This document shows, piece after piece, positions 23,329 to 35,375 of a stretch of 64,000 nt of DNA. The notes under the pieces were generated by a model. The model saw only the letters and a program-made list of their open reading frames with translations, was not told where the DNA came from and did no database searches. Position 1 is the stretch's first letter. Each line of letters opens with the position of its first letter. Source of the DNA: Lutraria lutraria (taxonomy: Eukaryota > Mollusca > Bivalvia > Venerida > Mactridae); NCBI GenBank assembly GCA_964023205.1, contig OZ026834.1:34634756-34698755 (forward strand), in the 5' to 3' direction. Position numbers and translations under genes: made by a program.

Positions 23329-23599
23329 ATTTGCGATCTTACTATCGAGCGTTGACTGCTATTTAAAGCCGCTTAACTGAGAAGTACGCTTCATATGCAA
23401 ACATAATAATGAGAATAACTAGGATTGTATGGATACACAATACAAAATTATTTCCGGATTAAACTAATGATCGTATCTTCATCATAAAACGCATGCAGTT
23501 AAAGCCTATGCATGGTTACTTTACAGATAAATTGCCCGAACACAAAAATACAAAATAGATTTCTTCAACATTTTCAAGTCTGGTATTCATCGTTATATC

Positions 23600-23605
23600 T
23601 TTATT
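23600..23605 (-). terminator. Polyadenylation signal AATAAA for the UNC5CL-like gene
   Basis: AATAAA on the minus strand about 180 bp past the stop codon at 23783. Confidence 0.5.
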
Positions 23606-23782
23606 ACAAGCAAATAAGCTCCGATATCATAATAGTGATAACCCCCTCCCCCCATGTGTCGCACAACTTCCGGGTTGGTTAAGAGGGAAGAATACGCATT
23701 TGAAATTAAACAACTAGTATTAAGCTTACAGCAAAAAAGGCAATGTGTGTTACTGTTGGTTACTCATTGAGGAAGAACACCA

Positions 23783-24091
23783 CTACAGTTCGTTCATAGC
23801 ATTATGTACTTCTTCAGCGGCATCCGGTCGGTTTATATCTGTCATAATTTGTTTCAGTTCTTCAAATTGTCCAGGTTTCTCTTCTAACCACTTGTCTAAA
23901 AGTACTCTTGTTGGACTAGACTGAGTCCCTAGCCATCTTATTCTAGATATCTCACACCCCATTTTAGATGCTAAATCCTTCCAATCACCCGCGTCAGTGC
24001 CAACAGTGTTCACAGGGTCTAGTAGTATGACTAATTGCCTTAAAAGACATTCCACAGGGTCATCCTCCGGAGATGATAGCGGTGACAGAGA
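23783..24091 (-). CDS. UNC5CL-like gene, death-domain exon with stop
   Basis: Acceptor ATCTGCAG. 102 codons and TAG. Starts SLSPLSSPEDDPVECLLRQL and runs through the six-helix death domain to HNAMNEL. Confidence 0.9.
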   Translation of the reverse strand, partial: SLSPLSSPEDDPVECLLRQLVILLDPVNTVGTDAGDWKDLASKMGCEISRIRWLGTQSSPTRVLLDKWLEEKPGQFEELKQIMTDINRPDAAEEVHNAMNEL

Positions 24092-27000
24092 CTGCAGATG
24101 ATAAAGAGTATTGTATTAGCTATAAACTACTATTAAAATACATACGCTGTTTTTGATGCAACAATCAAGATTTACTGTATAACGATTAAGCACGACGGAA
24201 TGTTGGCTTTTCGCTGAAACATGCCAGTTCATGTCTAATTATAATACACCATAGATAATTAGACAAGAAAAAAGGTTATACATGTATAGGTACAGTACAA
24301 CCTCTTCAGAGTGGCCATCTCATGAGCAACAACCTCCCTTCAACAACATCATAATTTTCCCAATGCACGATATAACTATTAATTTAACCTCTCTAGAGCA
24401 ACAACCTCCCTTCAACAACATCATAATTTTTCCAATGCACGATATAACTATTAATTTAACCTCTCTAGAGCAACAACCTCTCTTCAACAACATCATAATT
24501 TTTCCAATGCACGATATAACTATTAATTTAACCTCTCTAGAGCAATAACCTCCCTTCAACAACCTCATAATTTTCCCGATGCACGATATAACTATTAATT
24601 TAACCACTCTAGAGCAACAACCTCTCAACAACAACATTAGTTTGATTTTCTCCCAAAGGGTGTTGCTTTGGAGAGGTTGCACTGTAATACAATGTAGTAC
24701 CACGAATCGATAAAATTCGAATGAAGATAAATAAGCTGGGATCGACGTATATATTTCATGCACCCTAGTTAGTAAACTTCCTGATTCTATTGATATGTCG
24801 TATCGTTATGTATCAGTAAGTATCAGATAAGAACTTTTAAAAAAGTTCATTGTTTCAACACTTGACTTTAGAATGACATAACATGTATCTCATATTAATT
24901 TCCCGGATAAACTTTTTAGAATGATGTTTTTTTATAATGGGCACGACATTACCCATAATAGGTCGGATCATTTTACCAACGTCTTAGACCATACGAACAA
25001 CGGTCATACATTATAAAGAAATGACAAACCGCCCGTCCTTGGTCCAACCATTTTAACAATGTCTTTGGTCATACCCAGCAAGAGCAGGACCACTTAATTC
25101 TAGCTAGTCAGACCATGTCGACCATGGATAAAGCTCACCTCAATCGTCTATTCTCCTTACCTGTTGGATTTGTTCAGCAATCTTCAGTTTGGATATCATG
25201 TTATCAGTACCATTTTGATAAGCATGAAATTCGCACATGATTTCTTTTGCACGTGACTTCTTCTGTTTCATCACAAAGGTACAATGAGGACTGACTGAAT
25301 GCCACACTTGTTCAAATTGTAATACCTTCGTAAAATACAAAAAAATGTCACATTATTTCATAATTGTACGAAATCTTTAAAATGCTTGTACAATACTGTA
25401 TACTCATTCATAATACTTTTATTTTCACAGTTACAATTTAAATTTAAATGATACAGATACTGGATTACTTTAGTCAAACAACGAGAACTTAGAGAATATA
25501 CGTAGTACAGAAAAACCTCAGAAAACCAGGCGCCCTGAAAACCAGAATTCTCTGAAAATCGGACGATTTTTCAAGTTCCATGTTTTCGGACTCTATCCAA
25601 GTTTTCTGAAAACCGGAGTTCTAAAAAAACCCGGGACTTTGTCCCAGTCCGGAAGAGGTCCGGTTTTACATGTAAAATGTAGTTATTAACCTCCATTCTG
25701 TCAGAAGTTAGACTCCATTCTTCAGACATTTTGCTGACTTCAATTGTAACGTCTTCACCATTGTCATGAATAAACAAGTCAGTTGTATCTGCCATTTTTG
25801 AAGAGGGGTCCATTTTTTTAGTCAGCGTTTCTACTTCCTGAAAACAATTGAATTTTTTATAACGTCGGTAAACAGTGAATTCATGATTGATTAATGTCTT
25901 CGAATACTTACACATTCCGCTTGATTTTGCCATTTTGTTTATTTTGTTTCAACTTATAAATACTTTTTTCAGTGACTTGTCATCGACATAAGCAGTACAT
26001 AAAATACAACTGAGAGACGTTTTCTTAAAACACGTAATTTGTTTACCTCTAATTCCTTGTATCTGTTTAAGCAGTAAAGCCTTGGTTGAAAGAAAACACC
26101 ATTCTGTAGTTTCCCAGTGTACGCGACAATGTGAACAACTTTGGCAGCAATTTTCTCAGGTTTGGATTCTCCAACCAGTGAATATAATGTAAAATGGTGA
26201 AGTTTCAAACTGATACGAGCGTCTGAAATTTCTCTCTCATTGTAATCCATCAATGTTATTGGTTCCCATTCGCGTTGTTCGGACAAAGAACCTTCTCTCT
26301 TTATTACAGTCGGGGTCCAATCTTGGGTGATCCTTGCCGCGGCGTGAGGGAAGTTTAATGTTACTGGAACATTAAACTTGAGTCCCGCTGGCTGACATAG
26401 TACAATTGGGCTTAGCAGCGCCTCCTTCTTTGTCAAGGTTGGTAAATACCTTTCGTCCCAAATGACCCCTAGTGTTATAAGCGTATCTTTATCCAACGCC
26501 CCATTTGGAATTTTCAGTGATATGCCAGACACTTCAAGATGTCCACCGTTCGTCCCTATTGTTCTGTGCACGAATACTCCCTTATTTACGGAAAACACAT
26601 TTTGAAAGCTTGTTGCTCCTGCATTGAGAAGGAGAGATGTTGGTAGACCTTCTCTCCAGTCTTCCGTGAACACTTTGCTGACGGCAGTACGTCTTTTATT
26701 AACAGAGTCAACCACCTGAACTTCTTCCGTTGGAACTACTGTGTCTTTATTTGTTGTGGCTTTAAAATAATTCTGGGCGGTCATCAAGATTTGCCCAAAT
26801 GGCGGCCGTTCTCCGTAAACTCGACATTCTTCCTTTTTAATGATGAGTGACATTTTGTGCTGTATTGAGCGAGAATTGGAAATAGCTGATGTTTGACTCA
26901 GTGGACGAGACCTTCCATTTGGCATACTTGAATTTATCTCACTAAGTTCAATTGCGCTGTTCCTGAAGAACCTTCCTGCGTTACCGTTCTCCACTGACTT

Positions 27001-27126
27001 ATTTACAGACAGTTCGAGAATGTCACGTTCGTGTTGACGTAACTTCATTAGAATGAAATATATTGCCAGGACTCCAGCAATGATCACCAATAAGAAAATG
27101 ACTCCCAATACAATCAAACCGGCCAT
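23783..27126 (-). CDS. UNC5C-like protein: membrane anchor, ZU5, UPA and death domain (4 exons seen)
   Basis: Exons 26047-27126, 25691-25837, 25161-25325 and 23783-24091 join in phase 0 to 566 residues. A hydrophobic segment (3-27, LIVLGVIFLLVIIAGVLAIY) is followed by a Ser-rich linker, a ZU5 domain (about 183-320: GGHLEVSGISLKIPNGALDK, LLSPIVLCQPAGLKF, HHFTLYSLVGE), a UPA domain (about 328-460: RLYCLNRYKELEE, FEQVWHSVSPHCTFVMKQKK) and a C-terminal death domain (about 475-566: DAGDWKDLASKMGC, LLDKWLEEKPGQFEELKQIM). This order without Ig or thrombospondin repeats is that of vertebrate UNC5CL, which signals to NF-kB/JNK (family knowledge). The ATG directly follows an acceptor (TTTCTAG), so an upstream exon, non-coding or adding an ectodomain, must exist; full netrin-receptor UNC5 is the alternative. 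Confidence 0.85.
24290..24693. mobile_element. MITE with ends ACAGT(R)CAACCTCT whose core is a 72-bp tandem array
   Basis: The ends (GTACAACCTCTTCAGAGTGG and GGAGAGGTTGCACTGT) are those of the 7604 element. The core word CGATATAACTATTAATTTAA recurs at 24368, 24440, 24512 and 24584, exactly 72 bp apart. Because 72 is divisible by 3, frames on both strands stay open across it; they are artefacts. Lies in the last intron of the UNC5CL-like gene's 3' half. Confidence 0.85.
25161..25325 (-). CDS. UNC5CL-like gene, UPA exon 2
   Basis: 55 codons, acceptor ACGAAG, donor GTAAGG. Encodes VLQFEQVWHSVSPHCTFVMK (conserved W and HCTF of UPA) and ISKLKIAEQIQQ. Confidence 0.85.
25498..25675. mobile_element. 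MITE-like element (AGAAAAACCTC ends)
   Basis: GTACAGAAAAACCTCAGAAA at the left and GAGGTCCGGTTTTACATGTA at the right are imperfect inverted ends. The interior repeats GAAAACC(A/G)GA words. It abuts the donor of UPA exon 1. Confidence 0.5.
25691..25837 (-). CDS. UNC5CL-like gene, UPA exon 1
   Basis: 49 codons, acceptor TTTTCAG, donor GTTAATAA. Encodes EVETLTKKMDPSSKMADTTD and VTIEVSKMSEEWSLTSDRME. Phase 0 both ends. Confidence 0.85.
26047..27126 (-). CDS. UNC5CL-like gene, exon with TM segment and ZU5
   Basis: 360 codons from ATG 27126 to donor GTAAAC. The exon begins exactly at the ATG after TTTTTTTTTCTAG. It ends within the UPA domain at LNRYKELE. Confidence 0.9.
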
Positions 27127-28170
27127 CTAGAAAAAAAAAACATAGGAAAATTGACACAAAATATACAATAAAACCTAGATTTTAAGAACGCTTTTTGAAC
27201 CGAGAAAATGTGTCTTAATATAAAGGTGGTCATTACCTTATTCAAAAAATTGAAATTCTATACAGGAAAAAATTGAACATCTGTCCGAACTTAGGTTCGT
27301 GTTGAGCTGGTTATATCATTCAAAGTGATAAACGATGCTTGTTTGACAGACATATGGACATACAGTAAATGAATAAAGGAGTAAATATAGTAGTGGGTTA
27401 GATCAGTGGCCACATACTGGAGTAATAATCGGAAGGTCGTGAGTTTGAATATCGGTTAGAGATAGAGACCCCCCCCCCCCCCCCTGAAAAAATAACTTCG
27501 AAATAAGAGTAGGAATATAAATGTCCGGTTCTCCTTATCTTCTCTCCGCCGCTGTCTCTAGGGGGGGGGGGGGGTGCTCCGAAATGACTTCAGCTGTCGA
27601 CTAGGATATACTAGTAAAAGAATGTAGTTGAACTCGTATATTATGATGTTATTCCAATAATAGAAATTTTGCTTATCAAAAATATTAAACTTAGATGGTA
27701 TATATTTCATGGAATCTAGTACGTTTTGAATCAAATAGAGTGATAAATTATAAATAAAATAAAAGACGTACCAATGATCCTGAATCCATTCTTCTGTATA
27801 ATAATTAGCTCTGCAAAGGACACAAATACCAAATAAATAAATGAAATAAAAACATAAAATTAAAAGTAATATTTTTCTCGTATAGGCGTAAAACTTGTTT
27901 GTTCCTGGTAACATGCTCATTAAAAATAAGAAAGGTTGGCAAGGACTTTTTTAAACTTTTTATTTTTAAAAGTGCGCGGAAAGGTGAAAAGGTGAGACAG
28001 TGGAAGGTCATACCCTTCCATGAAAATTTGATCCTGTCGATTTTCACCCATATGTGGAAATGTTGCCGGTTCCTTGAAGAAGGGTAAGTTTGTACTGGTG
28101 AAAATACAGCCCATGAAAACGATTCGGCCGCCGTATATAACTGAGAAATTGTTTAAAAACGGAGTTAAAC

Positions 28171-28222
28171 CTTAATAAATAAATAAATAAATACATAAAT
28201 AAATACATAAATAAATAAATAA
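28171..28222. repeat. (AAAT)n/(AAATACAT) microsatellite
   Basis: AAATAAATAAATAAATACAT and similar for about 52 bp. Confidence 0.9.
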
Positions 28223-28589
28223 ACTGTTTTAACCATAGATTGTGTTTATATGTCACATTGCCAAAGCTATTTTCCGTACACATACAGATCAAGTTTGTTA
28301 GTACAGCGCAGGGGCATAGCCAGCTTTGAATTCAAATGTTACGCACACAATGCATTTTTGTTTTAGCTTTCGACTTTGTTCAGTCCTTGTTTAAATAAGT
28401 GTGTGCTTAGCAGAATGACCATTGTTCGCAGGTGATCTTCGACAATGGTTCACCGATGATCATATTGATTGTAAATTGACGACCCCCTTTATGATACAGT
28501 AATACCACGATGTTAAGACCGCATGCAGTTGGGATCTGTCACAACGTGAAATATAGATAAAGCATAAGTCCGAAAATAATAACATTTAT

Positions 28590-28830
28590 TTAGTCTTTTT
28601 TATGTGGCTGTTTTGATATTAATTAAGCCGTAAAAACCTACCCTAATTTTTCTCCGCGACCCTACAGACTTTGCTTTACCCCGAGGAACGGAAAATCCAC
28701 TTACTTTTTTACCATTCCTCGCTCTTTCAATAGCAAAACTTAATAAACCAAAAAAATACGCCTGACCTAAACTGCATGTATACCCAAATTTGAATGAATA
28801 CGTAACCAGAAAAACAAACATTTTTAGGCA
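28590..28830. mobile_element. MITE family with ends AAATGTTTGTTTCTGGTT, reversed copy
   Basis: Ends at the right with CGTAACCAGAAAAACAAACA then TTTTTAGGC. The interior contains CCTACCCTAATTTTTCTCCG and AAAATCCACTTACTTTTTTA, words shared with 35007-35680 and 40868-41070. Confidence 0.55.
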
Positions 28831-29358
28831 TTATGTGACCCAGTGGACTAACAGTACACAAATTCAACTGACTCATTTGTTGTTTATGAGTCATCATTGA
28901 ATTTATTTGCTTATTACGTCTACTTGATGCAAATGTTGCGGATTTGTTGACATCCCATTGATATGATTTGTATGTTGTAACTTTCTTCTTTCATATGATT
29001 GAATATGCGTCTTGCAATGATCGAATAAGTTTAAAAATGTTGAAGTGTTTATTTGAATTGAACAGAAAATCAAAATCAAATCAGGAAGTTTTAAAAGCTA
29101 TTAAACATAATGATATCGAGTAAATAAGGTAAATGCTGGATTTAATAATTTCAAATGTATATTGGTTGGTTTTCTTTTAGTGTTATGATATACTTGGCTG
29201 ATATTTAGAAATTCGGCTGGGTGTATTCTTTGTTGTTATATTAATTATGATGATACAAAATGTGCTATGTACTCGATTTATTACTAAAGAATAAAGATGC
29301 GGTAAGATTTCGATATTATGACCCTTTTTTAAATTGGTCTTCCTGTTATCATTATTCC

Positions 29359-32095
29359 TATATTATGTGCAACCATTACCTATCTTATGTCCATCCATTA
29401 CCTATATTATGTGCAACCATTACATATCTTATGTCCATCCATTACCTATCTTATGTCCATCCATTACCTATATTATGTGCAACCATTACATATCTTATGT
29501 CCATCCATTACCTATATTATGTGCAACCATTACATATCTTATGTCCATCCATTACCTATCTTATGTCCAACCATTACCTATATTATGTACAACCATTACA
29601 TATCTTATGTCCATCCATTACCTATATTATGTCCATCCATTACCTATCTTATGTCCATCCATTACCTATCTTATGTCCAACCATTACCTATATTATGTAC
29701 AACCATTACATATCTTATGTCCATCCATTACCTATATTATGTCCATCCATTACCTATCTTATGTCCAACCATTACCTATATTATGTGCAACCATTACATA
29801 TCTTATGTCCATCCATTACCTATCTTATGTGCAACCATTACATATCTTATGTCCATCCATTACCTATCTTATGTCCATCCATTACCTATATTATGTGCAA
29901 CCATTACATATCTTATGTCCATCCATTACCTATATTATGTCCATCCATTACCTATCTTATGTCCATCCATTACCTATCTTATGTCCAACCATTACCTATA
30001 TTATGTACAACCATTACATATCTTATGTCCATCCATTACCTATATTATGTCCATCCATTACCTATCTTATGTCCAACCATTACCTATATTATGTGCAACC
30101 ATTACATATCTTATGTCCATCCATTACCTATCTTATGTGCAACCATTACATATCTTATGTCCATCCATTACCTATCTTATGTCCATCCATTACCTATATT
30201 ATGTGCAACCATTACATATCTTATGTCCATCCATTACCTATCTTATGTCCATCCATTACCTATCTTATGTCCAACCATTACCTATATTATGTACAACCAA
30301 TACCTATATAATGTACAACCATTACCTATATTATGTCCAACCATTACCTATATTATGTCCAACCATTACCTATATTATGTACAACCATTACCTATTTTAT
30401 GTCCAACCATTACCTATATTATGTACAACCATTACCTATATTATGTACAACCATTACCTATTTTATGTCCAACCATTACCTATATTATGTACAACCATTA
30501 CCTATATTATGTACAACCATTACCTATATTATGTCCAACCATTACCTATATTATGTACAACCATTACCTATATTATGTACAACCATTACCTATATTATGT
30601 ACAACCATTACCTATATTATGTCCAACCATTACCTATATTATGTACAACCATTACCTATATTATGTCCAACCATTACCTATATTATGTACAACCACTACC
30701 TATATTATGTCCAACCATTACCTATTTTATGTCCAACCATTACCTATATTATGTCCAACCATTACCTATATTATGTCCAACCATTACCTATATTATGTCC
30801 AACCATTACCTATATTATGTCCAACCATTACCTATATTATGTTCAACCATTACCTACTTTATGTCCAACCATTACCTATATTATGTACAACCAATACCTA
30901 TATTATGTACAACCAATACCTATATAATGTACAACCATTACCTATATTATGTACAACCAATACCTATATAATGTACAACCATTACCTATATTATGTCCAG
31001 CCATTACCTATATTATGTACAACCAATACCTATATTATGTCCAACCATTACCTATATTATGTACAACCATTACCTATTTTATGTCCAACCATTACCTATA
31101 TTATGTCCAACCATTACCTATATTATGTCCAACCATTACCTATATTATGTACAACCATTACCTATATTATGTCCAACCATTACCTATATAATGTACAACC
31201 ATTACCTATATTATGTCCAACCATTACCTATATTATGTCCAACCATTACCTATTTTATGTCCAACCATTACCTATATTATGTACAACCAATACCTATATT
31301 ATTTACAACCAATACCTATATAATGTACAACCATTACCTATATTATGTACATCCAATACCTATATAATGTACAACCATTACCTATATTATGTCCAACCAT
31401 TACCTATATAATGTACAACCATTACCTATATTATGTCCAACCATTAACTATTTTATGTCCAACCATTACCTATATTATGTACAACCAATACCTATATTAT
31501 GCCCAACCATTACCTATATAATGTACAACCATTACCTATATTATGTACAACCTATACCTATATAATGTACAACCATTACCTATTTTATGTACAACCATTA
31601 CCTATATTATGTCCAACCATTACCTATATTATGTACAACCATTACCTATTTTATGTACAACCATTACCTATTTTATGTCCAACCATTACCTATATTATGT
31701 ACAACCATTACCTATATTATGTACAACCATTACCTATTTTATGTACAACCATTACCTATATTATGTCCAACCATTACCTATATTATGTCCAACCATTACC
31801 TATATTATGTCCAACCATTACCTATATTATGTACAACCATTACCTATATTATGTCCAACCAATACCTATATAATGTACAACCATTACCTATATTATGTCC
31901 AGCCATTACCTATATTATGTACAACCATTACCTATATTATGCCCAACCATTACCTATATTATGTCCAACCATTACCTATATTATGTACAACCATTACCTA
32001 TATTATGTACAACCATTACCTATATTATGTACAACCATTACCTATATTATGTACAACCATTACCTATATTATGTACAACCATTACCTATTTTATG
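29359..32095. repeat. Satellite block 1: 22-bp monomers with a 14-monomer higher-order repeat
   Basis: About 124 head-to-tail 22-bp monomers, consensus ACCATTACCTATATTATGT plus a three-base variable joint (ACA, CCA, GCA). From 29359 to about 30290 several variants (CCATCC.., ..ACATATCTT..) alternate. Monomers starting at 29677 and at 29985 repeat in the same order for eleven monomers, an offset of 308 bp = 14 x 22. After 30300 the array is nearly uniform. Three plus-strand frames stay open for hundreds of codons with the same cyclic peptide (NHYLYYVQPLPILC), because 22 bp shifts the frame by one each unit and no phase contains a stop. No coding signal was found. Confidence 0.97.
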
Positions 32096-34415
32096 CATTG
32101 CTATTATAAATATGCAACTCCTACCTATATAATAGGTACAACTATTACATATCTCATGAACAATTCCTACCTATATATTAGGTACAACTATTACATATCT
32201 CATGAACAATTCCTACCTATATATTAGGTACAACTATAACATATCTCATGAACAATTCCTACCTATATATTAGGTACAACTATTACATATCTCATGAACA
32301 ATTCCTACCTATATATTAGGTACAACTATTACATATCTCATGAACAATTCCTACCTATATATTAGGTACAACTATTACATATCTCATGAACAATTCCTAC
32401 CTATATATTAGGTACAACTATTACATATCTCATGAACAATTCCTACCTATATATTAGGTACAACTATTACATATCTCATGTACAACTCCTACCTATATAA
32501 TAGGTATAACTATTACATATCTCATGAACAATTCCTACCTATATATTAGGTACAACTATTACATATCTCATGAACAATTCCTACCTATATATTAGGTACA
32601 ACTATTACATATCTCATGAACAATTCCTACCTATATATTAGGTACAACTATTACATATCTCATGAACAATTCCTACCTATATATTAGGTACAACTATTAC
32701 ATATCTCATGTACAACTCCTACCTATATAATAGGTATAACTATTACATATCTCATGAACAATTCCTACCTATATATTAGGTACAACTATTACATATCTCA
32801 TATACAACTCCTACCTATATAATAGGTATAACTATTACATATCTCATGAACAATTCCTACCTATATATTAGGTACAACTATTACATATCTCATGTACAAC
32901 TCCTACCTATATAATAGGTATAACTATTACATATCTCATGAATAATTCCTACCTATATATTAGGTACAACTATTACATATCTCATGAACAATTCCTACCT
33001 ATATATTAGGTACAACTATTACATATCTCATGTACAATTCCTACCTATATAATAGGTACAACTATTACATATCTCATGAACAATTCCTACCTATATAATA
33101 GGTACAACTATTACATATCTCATGAACAATTCCTACCTATATATTAGGTACAACTATTACATATCTCATGAACAATTCCTACCTATATATTAGGTACAAC
33201 TATTACATATCTCATGAACAATTCCTACCTATATATTAGGTACAACTATTACATATCTCATGAACAATTCCTACCTATATATTAGGTACAACTATTACAT
33301 ATCTCATGAACAATTCCTACCTATATATTAGGTACAACTATTACATATCTCATGAACAACTCCTACCTATATAATAGGTACAACTATTACATATCTCATG
33401 TACAACTCCTACCTATATAATAGGTACAACTATTACATATCTCATGTACAACTCCTACCTATATATTAGGTACAACTATTACATATCTCATGTACAACTC
33501 CTACCTATATAATAGGTACAACTATTACATATCCCATGTACAACTCCTACCTATATAATAGGTACAACTATTACATATCTCATGTACAACTCCTACCTAT
33601 ATAATAGGTACTATATAACATATCTCATGTACAATTCCTACCTATATAATAGGTACAACTATTACATATCTCATGTACAACTCCTACCTATAGAATAGGT
33701 ACTATATAACATATCTCATGTACAATTCCTACCTATATATTAGGTACAACTATTACATATCTCATGTACAATTCCTACCTATATAATAGGTACAACTATT
33801 ACATATCTCATGTACAACTCCTACCTATATAATAGGTACTATATAACATATCTCATGTACAATTCCTACCTATATAATAGGTACAACTATTACATATCTC
33901 ATGTACAATTCCTACCTATATAATAGGTACAACTATTACATATCTCATGTACAATTCCTACCTATATAATAGGTACAACTATTACATATCTCATGTACAA
34001 CTCCTACCTATATATTAGGTATAACTATTACATATCTCATGTACAACTCCTACCTATATAATAGGTACAACTATTACATATCTCATGTACAACTCCTACC
34101 TATATATTAGGTACAACTATTACATATCTCATGTACAATTCCTACCTATATATTAGGTACAACTATTACATATCTCATGTACAATTCCTACCTATATAAT
34201 AGGTACAACTATTACATATCTCATGTACAACTCCTACCTATATAATAGGTACAACTATTACATATCTCATGTACAACTCCTACCTATATAATAGGTACAA
34301 CTATTACATATCTCATGTACAATTCCTACCTATATAATAGGTACAACTATAACATATCTCATGTACAATTCCTACCTATATATTAGGTACAACTATTACA
34401 TATCTCATGTACAAC
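32096..34415. repeat. Satellite block 2: 46-bp dimer array
   Basis: About 50 units of 46 bp. Each is a 22-bp half (CAACTATTACATATCTCATG..) close to the block-1 monomer plus a 24-bp half with a near-palindrome (CCTACCTATATAATAGGTA). Left units mostly carry GAACAATTCC, right units GTACAACTCC/GTACAATTCC, so the array is regionally homogenised. It decays into partial units until about 34520. Confidence 0.97.
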
Positions 34416-34519
34416 CCCCAACAACTCCTTACTGACTTATGTACAACTCCCAACTACATTTGTATGTTAAGCACAATCCCCACCTAGCTTAACTCTGCAC
34501 AACTCATATCCATCTTAGG

Positions 34520-35006
34520 TAAAACTCCCACCAATTTAATGAACAACTCCTAACTTGACCATCAGCGTTAGATATAATAAAGCCAACAAAACTGATCAAT
34601 ACATTATAGCCATCTATCATTACAGAATATAAGATAAAAATCTTACCCTATATGACGATACTGTTTAAAGTCAAGACCTGAATCCAAAAAATAAAAACAC
34701 ACCTGATAATTCACTCAGTTATCGAAATGTTTAGTAAGTATAAATGGATGTTCACATATGAATATTGAAAAGAAGCCACGCTCCTTAATATTAAATCATG
34801 ACCTGTGTAGGTAGGTACACTACCGACAAATATAAAGCGCATTTAAAACTTCCTGTTTTATTTTATGACAAATTGGGCTTTCTCACATCTAAAGGTACGT
34901 AGGTAGATAAGATTACAATCAACATTACCGTGAATGTATTTTATTTAGATATAGTAAGACTTTAATTGACCGTTAAGACGAATTTTGTTGTCATGTATAA
35001 ACCTAA
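34520..35006. other. Unassigned sequence right of the satellite
   Basis: Plain AT-rich sequence; no exon, RNA gene or clear repeat recognised. Confidence 0.4.
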
Positions 35007-35069
35007 GGCCTAAAAGAAATTGTTTGTTTCCGGTAGCATGTACATTAAAAAGAGGGTAGCTAGGTCAGG

Positions 35070-35288
35070 CCCCGAGGTTATAAAACTCAAGTCCGATCTC
35101 AATTAAAGTATTACGGTTGAAAAGATAGAGCTAATTAATGTTTAAATACATATTCAGGTCAATTATGATGTGAGATGAATGTATCAATAATAACATTAAA
35201 TGTCCAATCATAATTAACTTAGAACCATTAAAAGACAAAATATGAGTTTTGAGCTCTGAGACCGATCTCAAGTTGTATAACCTCGGGG
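35070..35288. mobile_element. CCCCGAGGTTATA element, copy 1
   Basis: Begins CCCCGAGGTTATAAAACTCA and ends TATAACCTCGGGG, a 13-bp near-perfect inverted repeat; subterminal GTCCGATCTCAA / GACCGATCTCAAG also pair up as repeats. Confidence 0.8.
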
Positions 35289-35375
35289 CCAGGGCTTTTC
35301 TTTGGCTCTTGGTAGCGGCATGTGAACTGGTAAGATAAAGCGGGAAAGTGGATTTCTTTACCTCAAAGCTAATAA

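Larger units (their letters stand above)
20961..23782. other. Intergenic stretch without a supported gene
   Basis: Apart from two SINEs and a hairpin element it is AT-rich single-copy-looking sequence with a C/G homopolymer patch near 22770-22915 (a pyrimidine-rich run beside complementary purine-rich text). The short reading frames here show no splice or codon support. Confidence 0.5.
27127..29358. other. Upstream of the UNC5CL-like ATG: presumed intron or intergenic
   Basis: No exon could be supported. It contains homopolymer runs (14 C at 27471-27484, 13 G around 27560-27573), an (AAAT)n-type microsatellite at 28171-28222 and parts of dispersed elements (27893-27950, 28590-28830). A 5' exon of the UNC5CL-like gene must lie here or further right. 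Confidence 0.5.

Noticed and set aside
24282..24763. Frames on both strands (88 and 147 codons)
   Set aside because: The 72-bp unit is a multiple of three, so any stop-free phase extends through the array. The sequence is a MITE core.
27558..27920. 120-codon frame upstream of the UNC5CL-like gene as its ectodomain
   Set aside because: It is low-complexity Tyr/Ile/Phe-rich sequence crossing a G homopolymer, with no signal peptide or domain motif and no phase-compatible donor.
29260..31411. Giant open frames (555, 325 and 674 codons) as repeat-protein genes
   Set aside because: They are produced by a stop-free 22-bp tandem repeat in all three frames. There is no promoter, splice or codon evidence. 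Kept only as a low-probability finding.
29359..34415. CRISPR-like array (short direct repeats)
   Set aside because: Repeats are contiguous with no unique spacers and the surroundings are eukaryotic. This is a satellite.
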